From Rhytidiadelphus loreus (lineage: Eukaryota > Streptophyta > Bryopsida > Hypnales > Hylocomiaceae), in assembly GCA_947034895.1 (NCBI GenBank), contig OX344762.1, forward strand, positions 78,424,981-78,488,980: a stretch of 64,000 nucleotides of DNA. Reading direction: 5' to 3'. A program made the position numbers and the translations under genes. The notes under the pieces are model-generated. The model had not been told where the DNA came from. It made no database searches and saw only the letters and a program-made list of their open reading frames with translations. Each line of letters starts with the position of its first letter. Position 1 is the stretch's first letter. Shown piece by piece: positions 10,966 through 21,428 of this stretch.

Positions 10966-13764
10966 TCTTCCTCCAAATCAGACAAGAGAAGAACTTGGAG
11001 GGACTCATTGGCATGTAGCAGTAATGAAAGTAGCCAAATAGTGAAGGCCACCACATTGGTTGGACTACCGAATTGTTCCATCTTCACACCCACAGACTTA
11101 TTTATTCAACTCTAGAAAAAAAAATTAGAAATTCAGCATTAGGCAAGGCAGAGGTGAAGGAAACAAAAATTTCACTTAAAAACTGTGTCCACACAGTGAG
11201 AAAGAATTACAACTATGTCTACAATTACAAGCTAATGTCCAGGTAAGATGAAGGCGTAATGCTAATAGAAATTCACTTCACAGAGAAGGTATGAACTAAA
11301 GAAGTAGTGATATCAAAACCCTACACCTACCAAAATAAAAATGCAAAAGCAAATTTCGAAATGTAAAGGGCCAACACACATTCAAGCAATCCACATTTCA
11401 CACTACAAAATCCCTTCAAAATTTTTTGAGGTTTTCATAAATCTTACTGATAGAACAACACGAGGTCCTCCTTGCTGAAGATGTCGCTCTCAGTGCCGCT
11501 CAAAAAAGAGAAGGGGAGCACGCAACCAAACACGGCATGATGATTAGAAGAACACGGGGCAGAGACGAAAACTCTAGAATATGCCAATGTACGAGAGAAG
11601 TGCAACAATGACATCCATAGGAAGAAAGACACCAACGAAGCAATTGGAGTGAGAAATGACAACAATCGCAAGTGCTCCACGAGATGCAATAACTCAGAGA
11701 AAGAAGACGAGGACAACATTCAAGTGAATGACCCTGCCCCACCTTTCTAGACCCACCACTAAGCACATTCCTCTCAAATGACAGATGGGAACGACTGCCG
11801 AAAGTGGTAGGATGTGGATGCAGGATGTGGCCAACTTTGAAGATAAGACTACACTGATGTGAACGTTGCCCGTAATGTCAATACCAAAAATTACGAAAAT
11901 TTAACCCTCTACAAGATTGTGTTTAGTTTAATGTACAGAGTTTTATGTAATGCCAAGTGGGAAGAACCCTTAACAACATCAAATCCAAGTATTAGATAGG
12001 ACAACAACTTGATAAAGTGTCTCCACAAATTAGAATGACTTTCATCCAAGCAAAATGGAAAAGAATCAAGAGTTACAATCTATTCATTGTCCAGAAATTG
12101 GATGTCGAAGCGCTTAGGGATTAAAGATTAAACAATTCTTTGTTCCTGTTGTGAAAATCATCTACCTTGGACATTGGGATTGAATCATCCTTGGAGTTGT
12201 CTATTCATACGAACTTCTCTTGCCTATGTTTACGACGCTATAGACTTTTGAGCAATGGAAAACTACAAAGAAGAAATTTAGTCATCTCTATTGGGATCAT
12301 TGTTCAAGGTAGGAGGTTCTAAAAGCACTCATGCTCTAAAATGATCCAATTGCTTATATTTAGACTGTTTATACATGTTGCTTTTTCATAGCCTTCAGCA
12401 ATGTATAGACAATGTACATTTTAGGAAGTGAGCCATTTTCAGGTCCTGTGACATTTCAACTTCAAAATTTTATAACTTATTCTACAAAGCTCCAAAAAAT
12501 ATGAAATGACTGGAGTTAGATGTCAATTCTATTCATCTTTCATGGAAACCACATCTTGAAAAATATTTCAAGATGTTTCACCTCCACAACATTCAGTTCC
12601 GGCCCTTCGAGGGTCCATTTCTGGACCTCTTACCTTAACTCCTTCACCAACAGCATCAACATTCCCTTCTCTCTTCCCTGCAAGCCAGGCTTTGAATTTG
12701 CAAATTAAACATTATTTGTTACAAGGGATTAGGGTTACTACTTCATTGGAAAGGTTTCGACTTCGTTTTTTTGGAATTCCACTAGACCTCCCTTACAAAA
12801 TGATGCTGGACAAGGTGTGAATAAGGTTCCTAGCGAGTTAAAAGGTCAATGCAGGCACATAATCTTGTATCAAATTCATTCTCAAATTGATGACAGGGTT
12901 TTGGATTCCTCCAAAGGATTAAATGAAATCATTGAACTCCCTAAGCTTTTTTTCATTAGTTTAAATAACGTACCGAAGATGCATGTTCTGAAATTGGATA
13001 TACAATTATGTTTCGACAATGGTCCACCTCGTTTTTGGATGCGGGAGCATAAGGGGTTAACACTCTTCCAGGCACTACAGATAGCACTTGAAAAAAAACA
13101 GAAGTTGTATGTATGCGAATATCTCCAATGTTCTCACTCCAAAACTCCCTTGACGGCAATTCAATTCAACCTTTTGTGCGACTTGGAACCAGGCCAGCTC
13201 TCTCGGAACACATGACTGCGGCACAAACGCATGCAAACATAGAAACATTTCGAAAAAATGCAAGTAGACTTTGCATACCAAGACAGCTATTGAGTAGAAC
13301 AAAAAAATTCAGGACGGTCATTGAGTAGAAAGGACTCGATGCAGATTGGGTGAGGATTTAGTTGAGACTCCATTAAATGCGCGTCATAAAAACATTCCAG
13401 TGAGGACTCAGGAGTAAGGACTGTAGAGTTCCTTGCCTAGCTACAGAGAGGAAGCAGGAGTCTCGGAAAACATTTCAGAAAAGATTTGAGGAAGCAATTA
13501 CCGAATTCTGATAATGGCCAATTTGATGTAGAAAATGCTGTTTCCACGATCAGACGTCTACGTAGACAAACTGCGGATTCCGATTGAATCGTTCAGGATG
13601 CAGGAATTAACAGAACGTAATCGCATCTCGGGTATGTGACTGATTTCTAGTGCCGGTGATCACGGATCAAAATTGTGGCAAAACGAATGCGGCAAGGAAT
13701 TCAAGTTCTAGTTGACGACCTGTCGGGACATTGAAAGATTAGTTAAGAAGCTACTTAATTACAT
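10966..13764. other. Intergenic spacer, no supported gene
   Basis: This lies between the Harbinger remnant and the aspartic protease. It may include the lost right end of the Harbinger element. Open frames at 11444-11766 (-) and 12817-13215 (+) have no domain or splice support, and the latter lacks an early ATG. One copy of repeat family R2 sits at 12311-12540. From about 13200 base composition becomes more balanced, approaching the protease gene, so its 3' UTR may lie there. Confidence 0.55.
12311..12540 (+). repeat. Dispersed repeat family R2, copy 1
   Basis: This copy aligns by eye with 57957-58185 in the same orientation. Shared elements in order are CTCTAAAAG..C.CATGCTCTA, a block ATGTACATTT.AGGA, and AAAAAATATGAAA.GACT followed by GTTAGATG..AATTC. 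Spacing is similar over about 230 bp. No coding potential is visible. It could be a MITE or the edge of a larger element, and its ends were not resolved. Confidence 0.6.
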
Positions 13765-15634
13765 TTATACTGTTGCGCAATCGGCGCTTCCGAAGCCGAT
13801 TCGAGAATTAGGTAAGTCATACTCGATGCGAAAATTCTGCTGCTGCACGTTTCCGATGATGGAGATGTTCACGTAGCTCGGCGCGAACGCCAAGCAGTAA
13901 GTCCCTTTGGAATCAATCGGCAACAGGACGTTGTTCGCCGGGAGCACCAAAGTCGCCTGCAGAACATCAAATCGTTCAGCATCGCAAATCTTGGAAAGGA
14001 AAAGAAAGGACGGAATACAATCTTAGAAAAGAGACTCGCAAAATTGCAAGTCATAGAAAGTGAATGAAACAATACATTTCAATTTTTAAAACCCTTAACG
14101 AGATTGCAAATCGTGGAAAATTTAAACTAGAAAACGGTTCAACATAATTAGCAAATCTCAGAAAGAAAACGAATCAATGAAATTAAATTTGAAGCTCGGA
14201 AGGTCGAGGAGTAAGTACCTTGTTCTGGAACAAAAGATTAACAGCCGGAATGTTCGTAATGCCGTCTGTGACTGTATAACACGTATCAAACAAAGAATCA
14301 CCTTCAACGCGCTTCAAATAACCCGTCGCCGCACGAAACGAGTCACGGAAAGTACTGTAGGACGGTTCCATAAGACGTGTAATACTTGTCCCGGAGTCGA
14401 GAATCACACCGCCATTACCAGTAGAATCAAGCGTATACAAACTCGCAGGAAAACTGATGACCGTCTTGCCTACCATAATGCCCGTCAAGCCGACATAGTA
14501 AAACGCCGGCAAATGAGGATTTTGCGTCAAGGGAGTGTACTGCAAACCGCCGCTCGTCGCCCCGCCGAAGAAAATGTGACTATTCGCGTCGGGGTTGACA
14601 AAGCGATCGGTGAGGCAATAGCTGAAGCGGTTGCCAACGGTGGATCCGACTTGCGTTAGGAATGACAGCTTGCCGCGACCGAGACCGAGAACGCCACCAG
14701 AGCCGACGAAGAGACCTGAATTGACGTGTCCGCACCCGAAAGAGAAGTTCGGGAAGCTGTAAGGCCGGCCGGAGGTCGAGGTAAGCGTCAGCGTGTCTTG
14801 GGAGAAGTCGCCGACGGAGACGGAGCCATCACCGTAGGCCACGACGTAAAGACAATTTTGGGATTGCTTGCCGCATTTGAAGAATTGGAGCTGCGTGCAA
14901 ACAGGGGAAGCGCATTTGAGCGTGGTGAAGGAGGAGGAGCCGCTCGGGTTGAAGACGGGACCGATTTGCTGGTAGCATTGTTGGCACGGCTCGCATTGGA
15001 GCCAGAAAACGTCGCTGCCCGTATCGATTGTCGCTATCACGTCCTTTGGCGGGGTTCCTACCTGCAAAAGCGCGGGTGCTTAGTTCAAAATTGTTAGGGC
15101 AATGACACCATAGCCTATGATTTAGCTATGGCCGCCAATTGGCGATGATTTGGCTATGACGATACATAAGCAAAGAAATTGCCGCGTTGCTGAGCATACC
15201 CTGAGTGTGACGAAGTATTCGCCAGTGCCGGAGCTGAGGCCTGATTTCACTGGGTCTTTGAGAGAGGCTCCGTTTCCGGGAGACGCAGCTTTGCTGGAAT
15301 GATGTCGCTGTTTCTTCCGTTCGCGGACGTGTTTGCCTATAGCGTCTACTCGTGCGAAGTCTCGCTCTACCAGTCTACCATGAAGCTCAGCTCTTGTTGC
15401 CTGCCGCTTGCTGAAGGGCGAGCTCGGTGCGTCCGCGTGTGTCACCTCCATTCGAAAGCTCACTTCGTTGTCGGACTGGAGTTGGTTTGGTACAAAGTGG
15501 TATTGATCCACAACAGTGTGTGCACTCGTAGACGTCGGCAGCTGAACTGCAATAAGCGAGATTATCATGGACGCAACAACAGCAAGAACTGCTGCCGGTT
15601 GCAAGTGCAACCATGCCCCGAGTTTCTGCGCCAT
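13765..15634 (-). CDS. Nepenthesin-type aspartic protease (pepsin family A1)
   Basis: Three exons, all phase 0: 15634-15200, 15061-14219 and 13956-13765, with donors GTATGC and GTACTT and acceptors TTTTGCAG and TTCTGCAG. They encode 489 aa. Residues 1-39 look like a signal peptide or membrane anchor (basic start, Ala/Val/Ile core). A propeptide rich in Arg/Lys follows to about 135. The catalytic core starts GTGEYFVTLRVGTPPKD, with first active site DTGSD (D158), flap YGDGS (Y221) and second active site DSGTS (D367). The Cys-rich stretch CEPCQQCYQQ and following cysteines are typical of the nepenthesin insert of plant atypical aspartic proteases. The C-terminal exon holds IIGNVQQQNF and ends GSADCATV. 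Family members act in the secretory pathway or apoplast, and the closest plant relatives by pattern are the ASPG1-like group. All catalytic residues are intact. The gene is GC-richer than its surroundings. Confidence 0.93.
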
Positions 15635-17303
15635 AGCTAACTAGCAAGCAACGGCACGACGCCCTCTTCTTCGTTTGAACGTTGATTGCACCAGCTCGGA
15701 ATCCGACTTTGAATGTTCCTGCAAGTTACTGTAGTATCTCAGCTTCAACTCTCAAATTCCAACATTTCTATGATACGGCATTTTTCAGTTCCCCGGTCGG
15801 ATAATAATTCCTTACGCACACATCGCAAGCGCGAGTGACCTGATCATGAAATAAGTCGACACGAGTCATCACTGCCTCACCTCAGTTCATCTTCTACAAC
15901 ACAACTGCTTCAAGCGTGTCCCGTAACTCTTCAACAGACTTCAATCAAAAGAACTCAACGGTACCTTCTAATGCAGCAGCACTATGACAGACATTTTAAG
16001 CTTCATGTCCCAAACCAGGATTTGTAACAGTAGAAGGCGAGGAAAGAGCATGAGTCTTGCGCCTCAACCAGCACTACTTCAATCGATGTGTTCCACTACC
16101 ATGCAGCAAATGGTTAGATACTTTTACTATCTCCACTACTGCATGTAGCTTGTGATTCAACGACATGAAATGATGCAGCGACTATACCTGCACGTACGAC
16201 AGTCACACGCAAGTTCGGTCGGGTGCTGCAGCACAAAATGACGCAGTGACACACAGAGAGAAGCTGAGTTTCATGAGTAACTTACAGTCATGAGCTGACT
16301 ACGAACAAAAACCGACAGGTTAATCTAAGAGCTGTGTGTCACCCTTTCTTTCTCCGAAGCTTCACAATTTGCTGCGAGGATAATCTGCACGTTAATGAAA
16401 CACTCTCCAACTGGCAAGGTAGGCCGCAAAAACTATCAGCCGCCACCTGCAGAGGTGAGAGACGATGGATAAGCTTAACTTACAAGCTCCTCGCAAGTAT
16501 AGTTTGCTTCAACTCGTGCGAGTCCAGTTGTTGCACATCATCTCGCGGCCCCCTCCAACGGCTTTTCTCCAGCTCTCTGTACAGCCTCTGCTTGCGTTCT
16601 GACGGCCTGGATTCTGAGGCAACAGTCATAAAATCTGCCTCTAGAGCTCAGAGCTTATTCTAATCTAAGCTTAGTTTAGTTTACGGTAGTGAAGGTACCT
16701 CCGCCTTAGTTTGCATGTGTGAGAATTAGGTGCGTACACACCCGCGTTCTTCAGGAATTTTGCGGACGGGTGCGTTGCCAGAGAATGTTTTTGTTTGAGG
16801 ACACGGGGATTTGGGGAAGTGGTGGAGTTTTGTGAACTCGGAATGCAATTGACACCATAGGCAAGTACACCTAATTGCATAAGGCGGAAGCACCCAAAAC
16901 CGTCAACATAAGCAATTCAGCATAGTTGGAGACACCTTTTCCTAAAAATGATATTTTTGTAGTGTTAGCAAGTGAAAATCATGAATATTAAAAAAAAAAT
17001 TAGATTTTTTGGATGTGGTACGTAATTTCTATGATTTTTCAAAGTACCCGCTCCCTAGACCACTAAAATTGTCATATAGGTGGACCCTAAACCGAAATTT
17101 GCAAAAATCAGTAGTTAGCATATCAGAGTTAAGTATATGTCCTTCAAATGCGTCAACAAATCAGAGGTAAGCATTTAAAAGACACATTAACTAAAGTTTA
17201 GGGTATAGGAATAGATACAAGGACGCTTTGGGATGCCTTCACCTTCACAAGGATGTATGTTTTCATTACCATACATAAACTCAATGGTTGGATCTTGTTC
17301 AAT
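15635..17303. other. Upstream region of the aspartic protease, then spacer
   Basis: From the protease ATG to about 16900 the sequence keeps a balanced base composition, unlike the AT-rich flanks, so the promoter and perhaps a 5' UTR exon lie here. A frame at 16334-16663 (+) has no domain and no support. I did not find a convincing TATA box at a fixed distance. From about 16920 the sequence returns to AT-rich repeat-like DNA. Confidence 0.45.
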
Positions 17304-17577
17304 TAAGGTGGGTACCCCCAAACTATCACTTCTTACTATTGTGCCTAATTACTATTATTAGATTGGTCAACTTTTCATATTTTTGTATTGACATGTGAAA
17401 GGAGGTTCCAATGCACCAAAGAATGTGACATTTGGATATCATGTATAAAAGTTATGAAGGAACAAAGTTTGGTTCTAAAATAATTTCTTTCATATAGGTA
17501 CATAATTGATTTGGAAGATGTACATAGAGTGAAGATGGTAGTTTAGGGTATGTGGTGCATACAGGGGGGCCCACCTT
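17304..17577 (+). mobile_element. MITE family M1, copy A (full length, 274 bp)
   Basis: It begins AAGGTGGGTACCCCCAAA and ends GGGGGGCCCACCTT, which form terminal inverted repeats. Flanks read ATTA on the left and TATG on the right, so a TA or TWA target duplication is possible but not exact. The interior matches the reverse complement of copy D (18726-18991) along its length, including AGGAGGTTCCAATGCACCAA and AAAGTTATGAAGGAACAAAG. There is no open frame, so it is non-autonomous. Confidence 0.75.
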
Positions 17578-18067
17578 ATGCTCAATTAAGGAGCATACCC
17601 CTAAAGAAGGATACCATAATTGTAAAGGAAACCCATGTTATGGAAGTAACAAAAATAACATTCCTCTCTTTTTCAATACATGATTGATTCATTTGCCATG
17701 TATATAGAAAATAATCAATTCCATAGATGTTATGTTGTTTGTTTTTTGCAAAATGTCTTTACTTCTAGTAAAATAACAATGCCTAATTGTCATCAAATGT
17801 GCAAAACTTCCCCCTTATAAATTATAGTTTAATGTATAACATGGGTACCTATAATCAATTTTAGGTACATCTATAATTAGCACTTTGATCATTTTAATTC
17901 CTTCATACCAAATCTAAAAAAATGTTACAAAAATCTAAAATTCACATTCAATTGCCAACAAGATCACCACAAAGACTAAGACAATTTTATTAATAGGGAC
18001 AATGCTCATAATGATGCTTGTTAGGTACCTTGTTAACATTTCTTCAAATGGGCTTAGTGACCAAACC

Positions 18068-18277
18068 AAGGTCGGCCCCTCCAAATGCATTGTTGATGTA
18101 CCCTAAATTGTCATCTTCACTCTATGTACATCTCCCAAATCAATTATGTATCTATATAGAAGAAACTATTTTAAAACCAAATTTTGTTCCTTAATAACTT
18201 TTGCATATAATATCCAAATGTTGCCTTCTTCGGTGCGTTGGAACCTCCTTTCACTTGCCAACAAGAAAATATGAAAC
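18068..18277 (-). mobile_element. MITE family M1, copy B (truncated, tandem unit 1)
   Basis: It starts at AAGGTCGGCCCCTCCAAATG and follows the M1 sequence in the orientation opposite to copy A up to CCAACAAGAAAATATGAAAC. There it runs directly into the start of copy C. It lacks about 60-80 bp at the distal end, including that TIR. The same junction recurs between copies C and D, which points to tandem duplication of a ~210-bp unit. Confidence 0.7.
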
Positions 18278-18724
18278 TAAAGTAGGCATCTCCAAATGCA
18301 TGACTAACCTAAACTACCATCTTCATTGTATGTACACCTCCCAAATCAATTAGGTAACTACGTGGAAAAAACTATTTTAGAACCAAACTTTTTTCCTTCG
18401 TAACTTTTGTGTATGGTATCAAATGTTGCATTCATTAGGTGAGATTTGGAGCCTCTGGAAGACCGCAAGTTATGTTGCAGTGATAACTAGTGAATATGAC
18501 TGTTGCAGCCCTATCTAGCCAAGAGGCTGCCACCTCATTTCTCTATTTATTTTTTTGCATTTTAAGAATTTTTGCATTTTTTTTTGACAACCAGCCATTG
18601 CTTCACTGTGGTGGGGAACAATGAAGGAAACATGCCTGAAACGGTCTTCCAGAGGCCCCAAATGTCACCTAATGCTTTGGTGCATTGGAACCTATTTTCA
18701 CTTTCCAACAAGAAAATATGAAAC
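18278..18724 (-). mobile_element. MITE family M1, copy C (tandem unit 2, split by an insertion)
   Basis: It starts AAGTAGGCATCTCCAAATG and follows M1 until about 18433, where a ~240-bp inverted-repeat element interrupts it. M1 resumes at about 18675 (TTTGGTGCATTGGAACC) and ends again at AAGAAAATATGAAAC, joining copy D. Removing the insert restores the M1 word order, so the insert is younger than the M1 copy. Confidence 0.7.
18433..18674. mobile_element. Nested TIR element inside M1 copy C
   Basis: The two ends, 18433-18465 and 18642-18674, are inverted repeats of 33 bp with 2 mismatches. They share GCCTCTGGAAGACCG and CATTAGGTGA. The interior has a T-rich tract and no coding frame. The surrounding M1 sequence is interrupted exactly here. 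The target-site duplication is not clear, because part of the outer arm resembles the host M1 sequence (AAATGTCAC), so the true boundary may be a few bases further in. Confidence 0.65.
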
Positions 18725-18725
18725 T

Positions 18726-18991
18726 AAGGTGGGTACCTCCAAATGTGCCACTGACCCTAAACCACCATCTTTGCACTATGTACACCTCTCAAATCTAAGT
18801 ATGTAGAATAAACTATTTTAAAACCAAACTTTGTTCCTTCATAACTTTTGCGTATGATATCCAAATGTTGTGTTCTATGGTGCGTTGGAACCTCCTTTTA
18901 TTTACCAACAAGGAGATATGAAACTTTGACCAGTCTAATAATAGTAACTAGACACAGTAGCAAAAAGTGGCGTTTTGGGGGTACCCACCTT
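18726..18991 (-). mobile_element. MITE family M1, copy D (full length)
   Basis: It begins AAGGTGGGTACCTCCAAATG and ends TTGGGGGTACCCACCTT, giving near-perfect terminal inverted repeats over a length of 266 bp. Inside are the shared M1 words AACTTTTGCGTATGATATCC and GGTGCGTTGGAACCTCC. A TA dinucleotide flanks both ends. It is the third unit of the B-C-D tandem cluster and the only one of those keeping both ends. Confidence 0.75.
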
Positions 18992-19523
18992 ATCTGTAAT
19001 CCTCCAGACTTCGAAACCGAAGGTTAGTGCAATGAAATTTCGTTTCATTTGTTTTAAAAAAATAAAAATAAACCCTAAGATTAGTACTACCTACTTACAA
19101 GTTACAATGCAACAATGGTATAAGTTAAATTAAACCTCATAAGTTAACAGCCAGCCAGAACCTTAAAATCAATGAAGTCTGCAGTTAAAACAAATGATGC
19201 CGCATGTGTGAAACTGAATAAGCTTACACCTCATCACGGTCCTTACACACATTCAACTGACGAAAAGGAACGTTGAAGCAGTCTGCTGTATGTTAACTTA
19301 ACCTTAACCTTAATTCAACTCACCTTAGTTAATGGAACTCAAGGTAAAGTACACTTAATTGTGTCCGTATATAAAGAAATCGAGTAATGATCCTAAATTG
19401 TCTAATTTTATGTCCAGTGGATCTTATTGGAAGTCAAAAGAATCTTCTAGATTCTCTTTTTTATGTCTTTTTTGAACTTTTTTATGAATGAACTACAAAA
19501 TCAGTGTTCAAAGTGCCAAATTG

Positions 19524-19539
19524 AAAAATTAGAGTATCC
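19524..19539 (+). repeat. Target-site duplication, left copy (SINE)
   Basis: AAAAATTAGAGTATCC occurs here and again at 19719-19734, exactly bracketing the SINE-like body. A 16-bp direct repeat is typical of LINE-machinery target-primed integration. Confidence 0.8.
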
Positions 19540-19718
19540 TGGTTTGAGATGACCCTAAACTACCGGGTGATGGTGGTGAGGTATCCAAACTGAATGCCGT
19601 GGTTGCGGGTTCGATACCTAGTGGCAGCAGGTTCTTGACCTAGTGTGAAATCAACCTCTCCTCTTGACGAAAAAACCTTGGAGTGTGTTTCTACAACACA
19701 CTTGTTTCAAAAAGAATA
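19540..19718 (+). mobile_element. tRNA-derived SINE
   Basis: The body has an RNA polymerase III B box, GGTTCGATACC (about 19609), matching the GGTTCGANNCC consensus. A weaker A-box-like GTGATGGTGGTGAGG lies about 40 bp upstream at the usual spacing. The 3' end is A-rich (TTTCAAAAAGAATAAAA). It is flanked by a perfect 16-bp target-site duplication. It cannot fold as a functional tRNA by inspection: the acceptor-stem partners are absent. Plant SINEs are mobilised by LINE proteins, and none is encoded in this window. Confidence 0.8.
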
Positions 19719-19734
19719 AAAAATTAGAGTATCC
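19719..19734 (+). repeat. Target-site duplication, right copy (SINE)
   Basis: This is an exact second copy of AAAAATTAGAGTATCC, immediately after the A-rich tail of the SINE. Confidence 0.8.
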
Positions 19735-21231
19735 AAAAGCCACACTAGACGAGCTCTCACCTAGAAAGGCATTACATTATAATAAGTAATAATTTACAAG
19801 GGTTGGTTTTAGAAAGGGGTCACAATTACATACAATTAGTACTTAATATTAGGAGATGTTGTACTAATAATTATTTGATGTGATCTCTCTTGAGCATATT
19901 GTGGTACCTACTTAGCCTTGTAACCTTGCAAGGAAAATGAGAACCAACATTGTCCTCATAATGTGTAATAAATCTAAATTTGACAAGCCTAATTACCATT
20001 TTGGATATCAAGACAACCACAATGAAATAGTTAAGTCATGTCAAGATACAAATATATTGTCCAATTATAATTAAGTAAAAAAGGTTTAACCTTGGGATGT
20101 ATTTTATAGTAAGACCATTGTGTGACAACATATTGGAATTTTGGATTAAAAATAGTAAAATTTAGAATATTGTGTGAGGTTGGGAAGAGATATATTAAAA
20201 AAACATGATTGCATGTGCAAGCCAAAGGGGCAGTACTTCCAAAGGATGGTCGGTTTAGTTTGTAATAATTAAGCATTTTTTACTCTACAAATCACTTCCA
20301 TTCCAAATGCACTCACTGTTGAAAGAATAATTGTCTTTGTTTGAAGGATTAAGAGCAAGTCAAAGCTTGTTTATACTATTATCCTTTTTATGAATCAAAT
20401 GTATAGTGTTTTAAAACCCAATGCTAAAGAGGGTTGCTATTATGTGAGCCTATGATCAAGAGTACATGAGTTTAGAAGTCTACACACCTATATTATACAA
20501 TGTTTGTATTATAGAAACCTTCCATAATTCTAGAGGATCTATGTTATAGATATCTATATTATAAGTGTTTATGCTATAAGCACCTTTAATGGTTGTGGGA
20601 TAACTAATTCCAAAGCTCAAGGCTCATATGCTTGCATTTCTATATTCCCATGCTAGCATTGTTGCAATGTTGAATAATCAATTTACCACATTTTCATGCA
20701 ATGTCTGTTACAAAAGCAAATGCATTGCCACCTTCACAATATAAATGCACTCCAAAAATTGGCAAGTGATTTTGACCTTTTTTCTATGGTTCATGTCCTA
20801 ACAATATGTCAATATGTATGAAATTGTGCCATTTCTTTATTTTTATGAGTACAACATTTTATGAAAATTGCACGGTAAAGACCAAAAAATTACAAAATTT
20901 GTGCAACATATACTATCATTGATACATTATGAGTTAAAAAAATTTAGATCAATTGGATATTTCTTGCACCAAATATGTCTTTATTTTTTAAAACACACAC
21001 TATACATAAGGAGAGCAAATGCTTTTAATTGCCTTTGGACATTAACTTATATCCTAATTATTTACAATTATTTTACATTGTTTCTCCAAATATTCTTACA
21101 TATTGCCCTAACATTCTAACCCAATAATAGCTTTTTTCTTATTTGATATGTTCGTGTATTATGTTGTATTGAAATTGCACCCAATCATGCAATCAAATAA
21201 TTTAGAGGCACTAATAGATTATGAGTTTTAG

Positions 21232-21428
21232 CACTATAAGAAACCAAAGTTTTTCGATGTCTAAGTTGATGGATTTTAGATGACATCGAATCTAACAATC
21301 CTTGTTTTTATGTCAACAATGACATTCAATGTAACAATGGTTGTTGGATTCAATGTCACCTAAAATTTGTTAACTTAGACATCAATTGTTATATTAAACA
21401 TCATCTAAATCACAGTTTTCTTATAGTG
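21232..21428. mobile_element. CACTA-superfamily MITE (197 bp) with TAG target duplication
   Basis: It begins CACTATAAGAAA and ends TTTCTTATAGTG, a perfect inverted pair of 12 bp. The three bases on each side are TAG, matching the 3-bp duplication made by CACTA (En/Spm) transposases. Internal inverted motifs of the type GATGTCTAAGTT / AACTTAGACATC extend the arms. It has no coding sequence. Confidence 0.85.

Noticed and set aside
12817..13215. 132-codon open frame on +
   Set aside because: It begins at GTG, with the first ATG far inside, shows no domain, and lies in probable 3' flank of the oppositely oriented protease gene.
19563..19640. Functional tRNA gene
   Set aside because: A B box is present, but there is no acceptor-stem pairing or proper anticodon arm. 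The A-rich tail and 16-bp duplication identify a SINE.
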